Part shown: piece by piece, positions 1-10,010 of the stretch
Numbering within the stretch: position 1 is the first letter of the stretch
Layout of the letters: the number at the start of each line of letters is the position of its first letter
Source: Cohnella hashimotonis
Lineage (GTDB): Bacteria; Bacillota; Bacilli; Paenibacillales; Paenibacillaceae
NCBI RefSeq assembly: GCF_030014955.1
Contig: NZ_JAGRPV010000001.1
Coordinates: 744,001-808,000 of the forward strand
Reading direction: 5' to 3'
DNA length: 64,000 nt
The notes under the pieces: model-generated
What the model was told of the DNA's origin: nothing
Databases searched by the model: none
What the model saw: the letters and a program-made list of their open reading frames with translations, nothing else
Made by a program: the position numbers and the translations under genes

Positions 1-597
1 GAAAACGATCATTGCAATAACGAGAGGGGTATTATTTCCCTGAACGGTGCTCATGACATATTGATTTTGAATAAAAGTGTCGAAGATTTGACGGTCGGCG
101 GGAGACAGCGCGGCGATTTGGTCAATCGTTTCTTTGTACATGTCAATGTCCGGGGAATTCGGGAAGAGCGTTTTGAGGTCGGACGACAACGCGAGTAATT
201 GCTTGATCTTCCCGCTAATGATGTCTATGCTGACGCCATCTCGCGAGGCATACAAAACGCCGATCATGTTCAGCATATATTGCACTTGCGCCAAGCTCTC
301 ATAACCGTTATCTTGCGAGGGTTGGATGAACCCTTTAAGAAACTGAGAGACATCCGTTTTGTCTTGCAAGGTCCAATCGGCGAAGCCAGCCGGCAGCGTA
401 AGGTTGGCGTCCGGATCTGTAAGCGCTGACATTAATGCTTCGGCATCGTTGTCATTCAGCGCTTCGTTAATTTGCTCAAGCGGCGTAATTGTCTCTGCGC
501 TTGCGCGACTTGAGAAACTCCATCCGCCCAGCAAAGGTTGAAGCAGGAGCAGGAAGGCGAGCAGCATCGCGACCATTCGCAAGGTTTTAAGTTTCAT
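1..597 (-). CDS. Secreted protein of unknown function, C-terminus outside window
   Basis: An open frame runs from the ATG at 595-597 down to base 1 with no stop, so 199 codons are visible and the C-terminus lies beyond the window. The first ~34 residues form a classic signal peptide: basic MKLK start, a long Leu/Ala hydrophobic core, then a polar stretch ending in SRASA before ETITP, a good signal peptidase I site. The mature part is mostly helical-looking and polar (QINEALNDNDAEALMSAL; ADWTLQDKTDVSQFLKGF) with no motif I recognise. Near the window edge the chain turns hydrophobic (PLVIAMIVF), which may be a membrane segment or buried strand. No homologous family is claimed. It is transcribed away from the ArsR gene, with about 170 bp between them. 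Confidence 0.7.
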   Translation of the reverse strand, partial: MKLKTLRMVAMLLAFLLLLQPLLGGWSFSSRASAETITPLEQINEALNDNDAEALMSALTDPDANLTLPAGFADWTLQDKTDVSQFLKGFIQPSQDNGYESLAQVQYMLNMIGVLYASRDGVSIDIISGKIKQLLALSSDLKTLFPNSPDIDMYKETIDQIAALSPADRQIFDTFIQNQYVMSTVQGNNTPLVIAMIVF

Positions 598-710
598 CTC
601 TCAGTTCCCTTCTCTAGTTGGATTTTTTAATCTCATAAAACGTTAAACGCTAGAAAAAGTTGTTAAACATCTAAAATAGAACAACAATAGATGAGATTTT
701 TCTCAAATTG

Positions 711-744
711 ACAAAACCGGGCAGCACAAAAAGAGTTCCGCCCG
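711..744 (-). terminator. Possible weak terminator behind the ArsR gene
   Basis: Read on the minus strand, a short GC stem (CGGGC pairing with GCCCG, loop of about 15 nt) is followed by a short T-run, 25 bp past the ArsR stop. The stem is only 5-6 bp, so this is a weak candidate. Confidence 0.35.
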
Positions 745-768
745 CAAGCAGAACCCTGAAATTTACGT

Positions 769-1104
769 TCACATTTTTTCCTTCGGCTTGCCCTTGCTTT
801 GCATCTCGGCCAGCAGCGCGTCCAGCCTGTCGAGTCGCGCTTCCCACGACGTGCGGAACGCAGAGAGCCACTCGTCTATTTCCTGAAGCGGCTCCTGACG
901 AAGCTTGTACATGCGCTTGTTGGCCGCAGGCTGCGACTCGACCAGCCCCGCGTCGCTCAGCACGCGCAGATGCTTGGACGCTTGGGGCTGTCCCATCGCC
1001 AGCCGTTCGGCGATATCGCCCACCGAGAGCGGCCCTTCCCGCAGCAGCTCCACCATGCCGAGGCGATGGGGCTCCGCAAGCGCGCCGAAAGTCGCCGTAT
1101 TCAT
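769..1104 (-). CDS. ArsR-family winged-helix transcriptional repressor
   Basis: A 111-residue protein with the ArsR/SmtB fold: MNTATFGALAEPHRLGMVEL at the N-terminus is the usual 'ALAEPTRRxIL' helix, followed by LSVGDIAERLAMGQPQASKH (recognition helix, residues ~27-46) and LRVLSDAGLVES (wing). No metal-binding Cys/His cluster is visible, so it is probably one of the non-metal ArsR proteins that pair with SRPBCC genes. A perfect AGGAGG lies 10 bases before the ATG. It is the second gene of a two-gene unit, 48 bp after the SRPBCC gene; both probably read from the promoter at 1696-1725, whose spacer holds a palindrome suited to autoregulation. The inducer is unknown. Confidence 0.9.
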   Translation of the reverse strand: MNTATFGALAEPHRLGMVELLREGPLSVGDIAERLAMGQPQASKHLRVLSDAGLVESQPAANKRMYKLRQEPLQEIDEWLSAFRTSWEARLDRLDALLAEMQSKGKPKEKM

Positions 1105-1152
1105 AAACGAAACCTCCTAAACCGCTGCTATTGCCGTGTTGTCCAAAACCGA

Positions 1153-1665
1153 TCAACCGCGCTTCATCGTCGGCAGCACTTCTTGCTCAAGCGTGTCCAG
1201 CGTCATTGCGGTACCTTCGCTCATGCCCATCTTGAGCGTCGCATGAAGCGCTTCTTCCGTAGGGAGGCTGAAGCTCAAGGTGAGCGTCGTCCGTCCATTC
1301 CCCGCATCCGCAAAATCCACGGTAACCTCCTGCTTCGGAATGACGTCGGTCGGATTCGCCTGCTCGTCCGCGAAGGTGATGGCGTACGATACCCGCTCGA
1401 CCGGTCGAATCTCCTCGTAGATTCCAAGCACCCACTGCGTTTGACCTTCGGGCGAGCGCATGCAGTAGTGCCATTTGCCGCCCGGCCTGAGGTCGATCCG
1501 GCATACTGGAATCGTATAAGGCTTGGGCGCCCACCACTTCGACAGCAGCTCGGGGTTCACGAACGCCTCGTACACCAGTTCCTTCGGCGCGTCGAATGCG
1601 CGCTCTATGACGAACGTCCGTCCCTCGATACGCGTAGCCGGTTGACTTGTCTCAGATTGAGTCAT
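1153..1665 (-). CDS. SRPBCC (AHSA1/START-like) domain protein
   Basis: 170 residues. The AHSA1 signature is clear: FVIERAFDAPKELVYEAFVN, then PELLSKWWAPKPYTIP, LRPGGKWHYCMRSPEG and a C-terminal helix ending TLDTLEQEVLPTMKRG. The fold makes a deep hydrophobic pocket; members paired with ArsR genes are usually small-molecule binding proteins of unknown ligand, and no enzymatic residue set can be named. The frame is open 20 codons further upstream, but the ATG at 1663-1665 is preferred because GGGAGG sits 8 bases before it and the longer version would start inside the promoter spacer. It is the first gene of the unit with the downstream ArsR regulator. Confidence 0.88.
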   Translation of the reverse strand: MTQSETSQPATRIEGRTFVIERAFDAPKELVYEAFVNPELLSKWWAPKPYTIPVCRIDLRPGGKWHYCMRSPEGQTQWVLGIYEEIRPVERVSYAITFADEQANPTDVIPKQEVTVDFADAGNGRTTLTLSFSLPTEEALHATLKMGMSEGTAMTLDTLEQEVLPTMKRG

Positions 1666-1695
1666 GAGTTTTACCTCCCGCAATTTGATGTCTTT

Positions 1696-1725
1696 AATAT
1701 ATCCAAATGGATATATACATGTCAA
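1696..1725 (-). promoter_or_regulatory. Promoter with embedded palindromic operator for the SRPBCC-arsR unit
   Basis: On the minus strand TTGACA (1720-1725) and TATATT (1696-1701) are separated by 18 bp, a strong sigma-A type promoter. The spacer and -10 box hold a 20 bp palindrome at 1697-1716: ATATATCCA, 2 bp, TGGATATAT, with perfect 9 bp arms. ArsR-family dimers typically bind AT-rich palindromes of this kind over their own promoter, so autorepression by the ArsR protein at 769-1104 is the natural inference. Confidence 0.8.
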
Positions 1726-1765
1726 GATATATTCAGGACGTCTATGTTACCTTCAATCCGGACCT

Positions 1766-1856
1766 TATGACTCGGGTCTTGCGAAGTCATGACCGGCATG
1801 ACAAAAGCGATGACGGCTGTTCACTAGTGGGATCGGTCGCTAAAACTTACGCTAGA
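1766..1856 (+). repeat. Dispersed ~90 bp intergenic repeat, copy A
   Basis: This non-coding stretch matches 10011-10100 over its full length with few differences (for example the shared core CATGACAAAAGCGATGACGG and the shared end CTAAAACTTACGCTAGA). It begins with an inverted repeat (ATGACT ... AGTCAT, loop 12 nt) and has several further ATGAC boxes. It ends 33 bp before the ATG of the giant SLH protein; copy B ends 36 bp before the cupin gene. It is therefore probably a 5' regulatory or leader element; no convincing sigma-A promoter hexamers were found inside it. Confidence 0.8.
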
Positions 1857-1889
1857 TCTTAGAAGCATAGAGAATACGGAGGTATCGTG

Positions 1890-4800
1890 ATGAAGCTCAT
1901 ACGTATGGAACAGCTGCACTTGATGCTGAGAATGGTAGTCGTGCTGGCCCTGATGCTCGGCAGCGTACTGCCTGGGGGGATACCGCAGTCGGCGATGGCC
2001 GAGGACACGCCCGAGGAAACAACGTCACCGCCCGAGGATGTAAGAAATCTTGACTGGAGCCTGATCGATTACAATCGCGTGCAGCTGCAATGGGAGAAGC
2101 CTTTGCTGCCCGACGGCACGGGAGAAGACCCGAATATCGAGAAATACGAGATATACGAAGCGGGGTCCGATGCGGTGTTCGAAGAAACGCAGGATACGCA
2201 TGTCGTCATCGGCGACTTGGCTCCCAAGCGAATTTACAACTTCATCGTCAAGGCCGTAAATGCGGAAGGCGAACGATCCTCGGGCGAAAGGACGTATCCG
2301 GGCACGTCTCCGCAATACTCGGCCGAATTGGCGTCGGCCTCCATCGGAGGCGACGACGACCGCATGCTGGCCTTAAGCGCGGATGGCTCAACGCTGCTGC
2401 TGGCAAGCGGCGCGGGCTCCTCAATCTATGAGTACAAGACGGCGACGGGCGTTCTGCGCGCGCTCCCCTTGACAGAAGACGGGGAACCGCTTAACGAATC
2501 CATCAACGGGCTGTCCGTCAGCGGAGACGGTTCTGCGATCGTTTTTGCCACGGCTTCCGATAATTTGAAAGGAATTCCGCAGCCGGGCGGAGATAAAACC
2601 GTTTACGCATACGATGTCCACACCGACAAACTGCAAGCCGTCAGCCAGCCGGGTGCGAGAAGTACCGATCCTTCGATCAGCGCTGACGGCAAGCGTATCG
2701 TCTACGTCGAAGATTCCCAGATCTATCTTTACGAGAAGCAGTCGAATACGCGTATTCTTGTGAGCGCCAATACGGAGTCGTTGCCGAGCGACGATTTCAA
2801 CTACCGTCCCGTGATCAGCGCCGACGGCAAGTTTATCGCCTATTATTCGACCGCTTCAGATCTCGCTGGCGTTCCAGCGGATGGCCCGACGCAGTCCCTG
2901 ATCGTATACGACGCAGAAGCGCATGCCGTAGACAGCTATTCGCAGGAGGCGAGCAGCTATAATCAGCTCGCGATCAGCGAAGACGGATCCAGAATTGCCT
3001 TTATAGCGCGTTACAGCGGCTTTGCGAAGCCCCATGTCTTCGATAGGATTACGGGAGAAACCAAATATCTCAACAACGATCGCCCCCAATCGGAAGATAA
3101 AAACAAATCGTATTCGGGCATCTCCATCAGCGGGGACGGACGTACGGTGGCGGCGGACCTTCTGCACCACGACAAGGCACCGGGCCAAGCGAGTGCCTTC
3201 GGCGAACGCTTCGATCTGGCCGAAAATCAGGACGGAGGAATCGTCGTCGCGAAGGCTTCGCAAACGTTCAATCCCGCGTACACGACCGCGCGCAATACGC
3301 TCGATCGCGATGGAAAGCGTCTGTACTTGCTGAACGTGTCAACGCTATACGTCGAGTGCAGCGAGGCGTGCGGCTCCGGCGGCCCAGGGGGCGGCGTCCA
3401 GACCTTGTCCTGGAGCGTGCCGGGCGACGCTTGGGCAGGCAATGAGCTGAGGCAGGGAACGACATTAAATCTGCAGGCAACCGGTCAGCCGAGCCTTGCG
3501 CTGGAGGCAATCGTCGACTACAGCATGCTGTCCGAGTCGGGGCCGCCCGAGAAGGAGCAGGCGCTCGTCCAGCTGACCGAGGATCCGCAAGCCGCGGGCG
3601 TCTACCGCGGACAGTGGCAGCCGCCTGCGGGAACGAGCGCCGTCGACAAGCTGTCCGCCAGGGAAAAGAACGCGGGAGATACGGTCTCCGCGCCGGGGAC
3701 GCCTATTCGGATCGCGGGCACGCTTCGCGTAACGCTCTCCGGGACGGAAGCGCTGCCTGAAGCGATGACGCTGACGGCTACGCATGAGGGCAAAGCCCCC
3801 GTATCGACGGAGATTCGGCCGGGCGCGCAGACGTACGACCTCCCGCTCGCTACGGGAACGGCCTATGCCGTCAAGTTGTTGGCGAAGCCCGAGGAAGGAG
3901 AAGAGATTGTGCTCGCTTCGGCCTCCGGCGTCCAGGTGACGGGGGGCGCCGTGACGCCGCTTGCGCTAACGCCGACGCTTCCGGCCACGTTGCGGGTTAA
4001 GGTCGAGCTATTTGGCGAGCCTACGCAAGAACTTAAGGTCGTATTCAAGCAGGACGGCAGCGACGAGACGTTCGCCGAGGTCAAGCCGGACGAGAACGGG
4101 ATCGCGATGCTCCCGGGAAGTCATACGGCGGGAGAAGCGTTCAAAGTATCGATCGCCGTTCCGGCCGGTTATGTCGCGGACGCGGAGCAGCGTATCGTGC
4201 TGCGGCTCGGTGCGAACGCAATGCGCCTCACCGTTAAAAAAGAAGACGCGGCCGTACAGGATCTCTTCATGATCTACGAGCGACTATTATCTGGAGGAAC
4301 TTTCGAATCATTGCCGGTGCAGGACAGCGACGCGATGCTCGTCGTGCAATCGGACGCCGGCCAGCAATTGGCCGCAGACGTCAACTATTTATTCTGGGAA
4401 AACGGGAATGACGGAGAGCCGGTCAAGCGGACTGCGCGCATCACGCTCTCCGAACAGGAAGGAACCGGGAGATACGAGGGCAGCTTTCGGATCATTGCCG
4501 GCGTATCCAGAATCGAATCGGCTCGCGTCATCTACAACGGTCATGCCGTCGACCGGGACTATGCGATCGGGAAAAATGTCGCCGGCAGAATGATTTTCCG
4601 GATGCCTGAGCCTGCAAACCCGCTTGAAGGCTGGGAGTCCGCCGCTGCGGGAAGCTGGCTGAAAGTCGCCTACTTCAAGGACAGATACATGAATTATTCC
4701 GCGAACGCCATTCTCGGAGATGACTTGACGCTAACGTTCGACGTCCCGTTCCCGGGTATCGAATATGCTGCGACGCTGATGCCCAAGAACGGCTCGGCGC

Positions 4801-7800
4801 TCTCCATTCTGCAATTTACAGCCAAACAAACTGGTTATGGACGGAGCGACGTAATAGAGATTCCTGCAGCTTACCATGTCGCGCTGGCAGCCGATCTTCG
4901 CTTCGAAGACGGCGCGGAGGGTGGCGCGAAGTACTGGCTGACGGACCCGGCCGGCGCTGTCGTAAGCGAAGGAACCGCTTGGATCGGCCGGGACAGCACG
5001 CTTAGACTGCCGCTCAAGCTGTCCTCGGGCGGAACCTACCGGCTGAAGGTGTTGTCGAACGATCCCGCGTATCAACCTGCCGAGCAGCCGATCGTGATCG
5101 ATCGCATTAACGTAAATGCGAGCGTGACCTTGCAACCGAAGCCGCTCGGGAAGCTAGAGGGCGTCGTAAAGGGCAAGGACGGCAAGGCAGCGGCAGACGC
5201 CCAGATCGTCGCCGAGCTGCTCGACGATGGCAAGAGCAAGCTTTTCTACACGAAGACGAATGCTTCCGGCTCTTACTCGCTGCAGCTGCCGCAAGGTCAG
5301 ATTCTGATTCGAGCAATCGCGGGATCGTCCGTTCAGGGCTATCAGAGCCAGCAGGAAACGGTCCGGATAGCTGCGGGCCAGACAGCGCAAAAGGCGCTAC
5401 AAATCCTGGATTATGCCGATGTGGGCGTGAAGCTGTACACGCTGCAGCCGGGCGGCACCTGGCAGGGGCCCATAGCGATCGACGCATTGGTCGCAGGCAC
5501 CTACAAATTAGGATCCGATCGGATCATCCAGTCGCTGCAATCCCGCATGAACCTGCGTGCGCTGCCCGGTGAGACGGTCCAGATCTGTGCGGACGGCCGC
5601 GATCTAAGATTGTCGGCCGAGTGCAAGTCGGTCGTAATCGGCGAAGACGGCAAGGCCGAAGTCGAGCTCCGTCTTAAAAACGAATCCTCCAAAGCCGCGG
5701 TCCGACTGCTCGGCAAGGACGGACAGCCGCTAACCAGCGCCTTCGTCGAACTGTTCGACAGCGAAGGTGATTATATACCTAACATTAACTACAATCTTGC
5801 GCCAGACGAGGAGCGAGGCATCTTGGCGCTGCAGGGCTCGGGCAGCTATAAAGCGACCTTCTACGCGAACGGCGGCTTTGCGGAAATTTCGTTCAGCACC
5901 TCGCAAGGCGAGACGACCGACCTTGGGGTGGTAGCGCTGCAGCCTTACGGCGCGTTCGCGAGCGGCAAGGTCAAGCAGGCCGTGACCGTATCCGATACGA
6001 AGGTGGCGCCCGGCAGCACGACGACGCTGCGCGTTCTCTATCAGAATTACTATGCGCAGTCGTTCGCCGCCGAGGATGCGGAGATCGTCGTCGCGCTGCC
6101 GGCCGGCGCCGAGCCTGTCGAAGGTACGGCTGTCGTAGCCGGCAAGGCGGCTTCCTACAAGATGGACGGCCGGAATCTGATTTTGCCGGTGGGAACGGTC
6201 GCCGACGACAAGCAGCAAAGCGCGCAAATTAAACTTCGGTTCGATGAAGCGGTTGGCGACGCGCCAGCGCTCCAGGCTTCCATCCGTTACAAGGTGAAGG
6301 GCGAGCCAACGAGCGAGCTGCTGGGAATGGCCGTGCTGTCCAAGGTGCGTGTCTCGCTCAGGGCGCCGTCGCTGACGGTCAAGCGCCAGCTGTCGCTCGG
6401 CGGTTCGGCGCCGGCGGGCGCCTCCGTGACGATCTATGACGGCAGGGATCCGATCGGCACCGCAATGGCCAACAAAGACGGTTTATGGTGGGCTGACGCG
6501 ACGCTGACCGGGAGCGACGGCGTCTATATGGAGCATAGACTAAGCGTTGAGGCCGTCGAAGGTGCAGGGGCGCGAGTCTCCGGCGAAGAAGCCGTCGTCG
6601 TCTACGATCCGAACGATCCAGGTCTGGTATCGATGACGATTTTGTCGAATCACAAGGAAGTAACCTTTAACGTTGAAGGCGGCGTCGCGGTATTTCCGCT
6701 CTCCGTCGTTACCAACGCGCCGATCGCCTACCGCCTGAATTTCAGGGATCCGGAGCGGGTGTACGACGTTCGCGTGCAGAACGGAGATACGCTGTCGCAG
6801 GCGGCGAAAGGGGCCGACGGCGTATACCGGGGCGTGATGCCCTTCTCGAAGAGCTTCGGTCAAGTGTGGATCGACTACCGGACGAAGGCAGATTCCGTCG
6901 AGCTGGCCGCCCGGCCGGCGATCGCCGAGGAAGAGCTGCGGAGCTCGCTGCCGGCGGCGCTAAGGGACTTCGCCATGCCGCAAGTGACCAATGCGGGAGA
7001 AGAGACGCCCGGCGGCGAGCGATTGCCGGAAGGCGCATTCGAAGCCGAGGTCGAGCTGGCGGAGGGCGTCACATCCACGATTCGAGGAACGTTCGAATCG
7101 GTCGCCTATACGGCAAGCGACAAGGATTTAGCGTGGCAGTCGAGCACCGGTCTTCCCGTTTACAGGTTCAAGGAAAGCCACAGCGAGACCAAGGACGGAT
7201 CGCTGCAGACCTCTATCAGCTTTGTTATTCCGTCATCCGCTTCGGCTTCGGCCCGCGGCATTCAGGGCGCCTCGGTCGGCGGCATCGCGATCACGCTGAG
7301 CGGGCTGATCAAGTTCGGGGAAGCGGGTTTCAAGGGTTGGTCGGCGGCCAAAGCGGGGCAGGATACGCTGGCGAACTACCGGCGCGCCCAGGATCTGCTG
7401 AAGGCGGCCGAGGCAATATGCGAGCCCGAGGCCAGAGAATATTACACGGGATTCGCCAAAGAAGTGGTCTTCGAGGTTAACGCCCACTTTACGGTGTCCA
7501 ACATGCTGAAGGTCGTCAAAAACTTCGGCAAGATCGATAAAGGACCCGGCGTGCTGTTCAGCGCCGCGAGCGAGTATGCTTCCATGACGTTCAAGGAAGT
7601 CGAAAACAACGATATGGACGAACTCGAAGAACATATTAAAAAGTATACGTGCAAGCTGAAGCCTTATCCGCCGACGGATCGCAAGGATCCGCCTGCGGCA
7701 TCGCCCAAGTACATCTGGGATCCGAGCGGTTACGTGTACGAAGGCATGCCGTCCAATCGCGTAGAAGGAGCGACCGCTACGGTCATGGAGCTGGTCGGCG

Positions 7801-9941
7801 ACGTATGGACTGTATGGGACAGCGAGTGGTACGGACAAGAGAATCCGCAGTCGACCGACCGGGAGGGCCGGTACGGATGGGACGTACCTGAGGGCAAGTG
7901 GAAGGTTCGCTACGAGAAGGATGGCTACGAGACGGCATACAGCGATGCGCTGGACGTACCGCCGCCGCAGCTCGAGGTCAACGTGCCGATCGTTTCCTAT
8001 GCAGCCCCCGAGGTTCAAGCGGTGCATCCGGCCCCTGGCGGCGCGGGCGTGACCGTTTACTTTACCAAACCGGTGAACGTCGACACGCTCGAAGGCGCGT
8101 TCGCGCTGAAGGATTCGGGGGCTGCGAATATCGATGGAACGATCGAGGCCAAAGATATATATACGAGCAAAGACGGACTGTCGCTCGCAATGGCGGCGGA
8201 ATTCGTTCCCGGGACCGCGCTTCGGATCGGGGAAGGCTATACCTTGACGGTGCGCGGCACGGTGCAGAGCTATGCGCGCGTCCCGATTGGCGAAGACTGG
8301 GAAGCGACATTTACGGTGGAAGCCTCGGACTCGACGCCGCCGGCGGATGTCTCGGCGCTCGCAGGCGGAATGACGGACGAAGGCGTCGTGCTGACATGGC
8401 GCGATCCGTCCGACAAGGATCTTGCAGCCGTGAACATTTACTGGAAAAAAGCTGCGGACGCAGCGTACGGCTACCCTGTCACGGTGTCCGCCGGAACGAT
8501 GTGGGGAGCCGTGCCCGGATTGGACGCGTCTTCCGCCTATGAATTCAAGGCCGCTGCCGTTGACGAAGCGGGTAATGAAGCGCGCGGCGTTGCATTCAAC
8601 TGGACGCCGCAGAGCGTTGCGGACTTAACGGCGCCCATGCCGATCTCCGAATTGGCGGCAAAGGCGCAAGGAGACAGTGCGATTCGCATGACTTGGACAG
8701 ATTCGTCTTCCGTCGATCTGGCGAAGCTGCGTATCGAATGGCGAATCTCCGGTTCAGAAGACAAATACGCGACGGCCGAAGTGGAGAAGGGCAAGGGCGA
8801 GTTTACGGCCAATGGTCTGAAGCCGCTCACCGAATACGAGCTCCGCGTATTCGCGGTCGATGCTTCGGGGAATGAATCCAAGCCCGTCGGCGTGTCGGCC
8901 TCGACCGGCGCGTCCGGTCAGAGCGGGGGACCAAGCGGATCGGGAGGCGGCGGTCAGACGGATCCGAACGAGGAGACCGGCGATCTCGGAGAAGCCGGCG
9001 CGAGCCTGAGCTTCTTCGGCGGCAAGCTCAAGCTGCAGCTGCCGGGCAGCGGCGGTGCGGCCGGCGCAGCTAAAAAGGTGACGGTATCGAAGGCGCAGAA
9101 TTCGCCGGCACCGGCGGACACCCATCTTCGGCTGCTGTCGGACGTCTATGCCTGGAAGCTTGAAGCGAGTAGCCAGTTGTCCGCCGTCGCCAAGCTGACG
9201 ATCGCATACGATTCGGCGAAGCTGGATGGCGGCGATATTCGCAAGCTGGGGCTGTACCGTCAAGATGCTGCCGACAAGACGCGGTGGACCTATGTTGGCG
9301 GCGTCGTGGACGGCGCGGCCGGCACGGTGGAGGCGGAGTCGACGGAGCCCGGCGCCTATGCGGTGCTCGTCGCCGAGTATACGTTCGGCGATCTGGCCAA
9401 TCACTGGAGTCGCGGCGATGTCGAGGTGCTGGCGGCGCGCGGGATCGTGACCGGGGATCCGGACGGCTCGTTCCGTCCGAACGGGAAGCTGACGCGGGCG
9501 GAGTTCGTGAAGCTGCTGCTGCCGCTATTCGCGGACGCAGAAGCAGACCGCGCATCCTCCGCACCGTTTACCGACGTGCCGCAAGAAGCCTGGTACGCCG
9601 AAGCCGTAGAGAAAGCGGCGGCGGCAGGCATTGTGCAGGGCGCGGACGGCAAGTTCAGGCCGACCGATCCGGTCACGCGCGAAGAGATGGCCGTAATGCT
9701 GTATCGGGCGCTCGGGATCGTCACGGACGATCTGGATCCCGAGAAGCTGCTGAGCGTATTTAATGACGGCGCTAAAGTGTCGGGCTGGGCGAGGATGCAG
9801 GTTGCCTATGCCGTCAAGGCAGGGCTGCTCAAGGGCAGCGGCGGCAGGCTGCATCCGGGCGCGACCGCCACCCGGGCCGAGGCGGCAACCGTGCTGCTCC
9901 GCGTCCTGGAAGCGCAAGGAAAGATCATGAAAAAAGAATAG
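1890..9941 (+). CDS. Giant secreted multidomain protein with C-terminal SLH anchor
   Basis: About 2,683 residues. A signal peptide covers residues 1-38 (cleavage likely after QSAMA). Then come a fibronectin-III-like domain (~50-140), a PD40/TolB-type beta-propeller (~145-490, with repeated ISADGKxIxY blades), long beta-sandwich repeats including a carboxypeptidase-regulatory-like domain near 1085-1170, two further Fn3 domains (~2150-2340), a Gly/Ser linker, and three SLH motifs (~2498-2680; HWSRGDVEVLAARGIVTGDP is typical). SLH triplets bind pyruvylated secondary cell-wall polymer, so this is a surface-anchored protein, probably adhesive or structural; no catalytic site was recognised. Both GTG 1887 and ATG 1890 are in frame; GGAGG at 1878-1882 is 7 bases before the ATG and only 4 before the GTG, so ATG is chosen. 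It is a single-gene unit ending at a strong terminator. Confidence 0.92.
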   Translation: MKLIRMEQLHLMLRMVVVLALMLGSVLPGGIPQSAMAEDTPEETTSPPEDVRNLDWSLIDYNRVQLQWEKPLLPDGTGEDPNIEKYEIYEAGSDAVFEETQDTHVVIGDLAPKRIYNFIVKAVNAEGERSSGERTYPGTSPQYSAELASASIGGDDDRMLALSADGSTLLLASGAGSSIYEYKTATGVLRALPLTEDGEPLNESINGLSVSGDGSAIVFATASDNLKGIPQPGGDKTVYAYDVHTDKLQAVSQPGARSTDPSISADGKRIVYVEDSQIYLYEKQSNTRILVSANTESLPSDDFNYRPVISADGKFIAYYSTASDLAGVPADGPTQSLIVYDAEAHAVDSYSQEASSYNQLAISEDGSRIAFIARYSGFAKPHVFDRITGETKYLNNDRPQSEDKNKSYSGISISGDGRTVAADLLHHDKAPGQASAFGERFDLAENQDGGIVVAKASQTFNPAYTTARNTLDRDGKRLYLLNVSTLYVECSEACGSGGPGGGVQTLSWSVPGDAWAGNELRQGTTLNLQATGQPSLALEAIVDYSMLSESGPPEKEQALVQLTEDPQAAGVYRGQWQPPAGTSAVDKLSAREKNAGDTVSAPGTPIRIAGTLRVTLSGTEALPEAMTLTATHEGKAPVSTEIRPGAQTYDLPLATGTAYAVKLLAKPEEGEEIVLASASGVQVTGGAVTPLALTPTLPATLRVKVELFGEPTQELKVVFKQDGSDETFAEVKPDENGIAMLPGSHTAGEAFKVSIAVPAGYVADAEQRIVLRLGANAMRLTVKKEDAAVQDLFMIYERLLSGGTFESLPVQDSDAMLVVQSDAGQQLAADVNYLFWENGNDGEPVKRTARITLSEQEGTGRYEGSFRIIAGVSRIESARVIYNGHAVDRDYAIGKNVAGRMIFRMPEPANPLEGWESAAAGSWLKVAYFKDRYMNYSANAILGDDLTLTFDVPFPGIEYAATLMPKNGSALSILQFTAKQTGYGRSDVIEIPAAYHVALAADLRFEDGAEGGAKYWLTDPAGAVVSEGTAWIGRDSTLRLPLKLSSGGTYRLKVLSNDPAYQPAEQPIVIDRINVNASVTLQPKPLGKLEGVVKGKDGKAAADAQIVAELLDDGKSKLFYTKTNASGSYSLQLPQGQILIRAIAGSSVQGYQSQQETVRIAAGQTAQKALQILDYADVGVKLYTLQPGGTWQGPIAIDALVAGTYKLGSDRIIQSLQSRMNLRALPGETVQICADGRDLRLSAECKSVVIGEDGKAEVELRLKNESSKAAVRLLGKDGQPLTSAFVELFDSEGDYIPNINYNLAPDEERGILALQGSGSYKATFYANGGFAEISFSTSQGETTDLGVVALQPYGAFASGKVKQAVTVSDTKVAPGSTTTLRVLYQNYYAQSFAAEDAEIVVALPAGAEPVEGTAVVAGKAASYKMDGRNLILPVGTVADDKQQSAQIKLRFDEAVGDAPALQASIRYKVKGEPTSELLGMAVLSKVRVSLRAPSLTVKRQLSLGGSAPAGASVTIYDGRDPIGTAMANKDGLWWADATLTGSDGVYMEHRLSVEAVEGAGARVSGEEAVVVYDPNDPGLVSMTILSNHKEVTFNVEGGVAVFPLSVVTNAPIAYRLNFRDPERVYDVRVQNGDTLSQAAKGADGVYRGVMPFSKSFGQVWIDYRTKADSVELAARPAIAEEELRSSLPAALRDFAMPQVTNAGEETPGGERLPEGAFEAEVELAEGVTSTIRGTFESVAYTASDKDLAWQSSTGLPVYRFKESHSETKDGSLQTSISFVIPSSASASARGIQGASVGGIAITLSGLIKFGEAGFKGWSAAKAGQDTLANYRRAQDLLKAAEAICEPEAREYYTGFAKEVVFEVNAHFTVSNMLKVVKNFGKIDKGPGVLFSAASEYASMTFKEVENNDMDELEEHIKKYTCKLKPYPPTDRKDPPAASPKYIWDPSGYVYEGMPSNRVEGATATVMELVGDVWTVWDSEWYGQENPQSTDREGRYGWDVPEGKWKVRYEKDGYETAYSDALDVPPPQLEVNVPIVSYAAPEVQAVHPAPGGAGVTVYFTKPVNVDTLEGAFALKDSGAANIDGTIEAKDIYTSKDGLSLAMAAEFVPGTALRIGEGYTLTVRGTVQSYARVPIGEDWEATFTVEASDSTPPADVSALAGGMTDEGVVLTWRDPSDKDLAAVNIYWKKAADAAYGYPVTVSAGTMWGAVPGLDASSAYEFKAAAVDEAGNEARGVAFNWTPQSVADLTAPMPISELAAKAQGDSAIRMTWTDSSSVDLAKLRIEWRISGSEDKYATAEVEKGKGEFTANGLKPLTEYELRVFAVDASGNESKPVGVSASTGASGQSGGPSGSGGGGQTDPNEETGDLGEAGASLSFFGGKLKLQLPGSGGAAGAAKKVTVSKAQNSPAPADTHLRLLSDVYAWKLEASSQLSAVAKLTIAYDSAKLDGGDIRKLGLYRQDAADKTRWTYVGGVVDGAAGTVEAESTEPGAYAVLVAEYTFGDLANHWSRGDVEVLAARGIVTGDPDGSFRPNGKLTRAEFVKLLLPLFADAEADRASSAPFTDVPQEAWYAEAVEKAAAAGIVQGADGKFRPTDPVTREEMAVMLYRALGIVTDDLDPEKLLSVFNDGAKVSGWARMQVAYAVKAGLLKGSGGRLHPGATATRAEAATVLLRVLEAQGKIMKKE

Positions 9942-9960
9942 AACGCCGGTTCTAATATGG

Positions 9961-10004
9961 AAATCGCTTCTCCGTCGCGCACATGACGAAGGAGCGATTT
10001 TTTT
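9961..10004 (+). terminator. Rho-independent terminator of the giant SLH gene
   Basis: A 14 bp stem (ATCGCTTCTCCGTC paired with GACGAAGGAGCGAT, one mismatch and one G-T pair) is followed directly by seven T residues, 20 bp after the stop codon. Confidence 0.92.
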
Positions 10005-10010
10005 GGTTGC

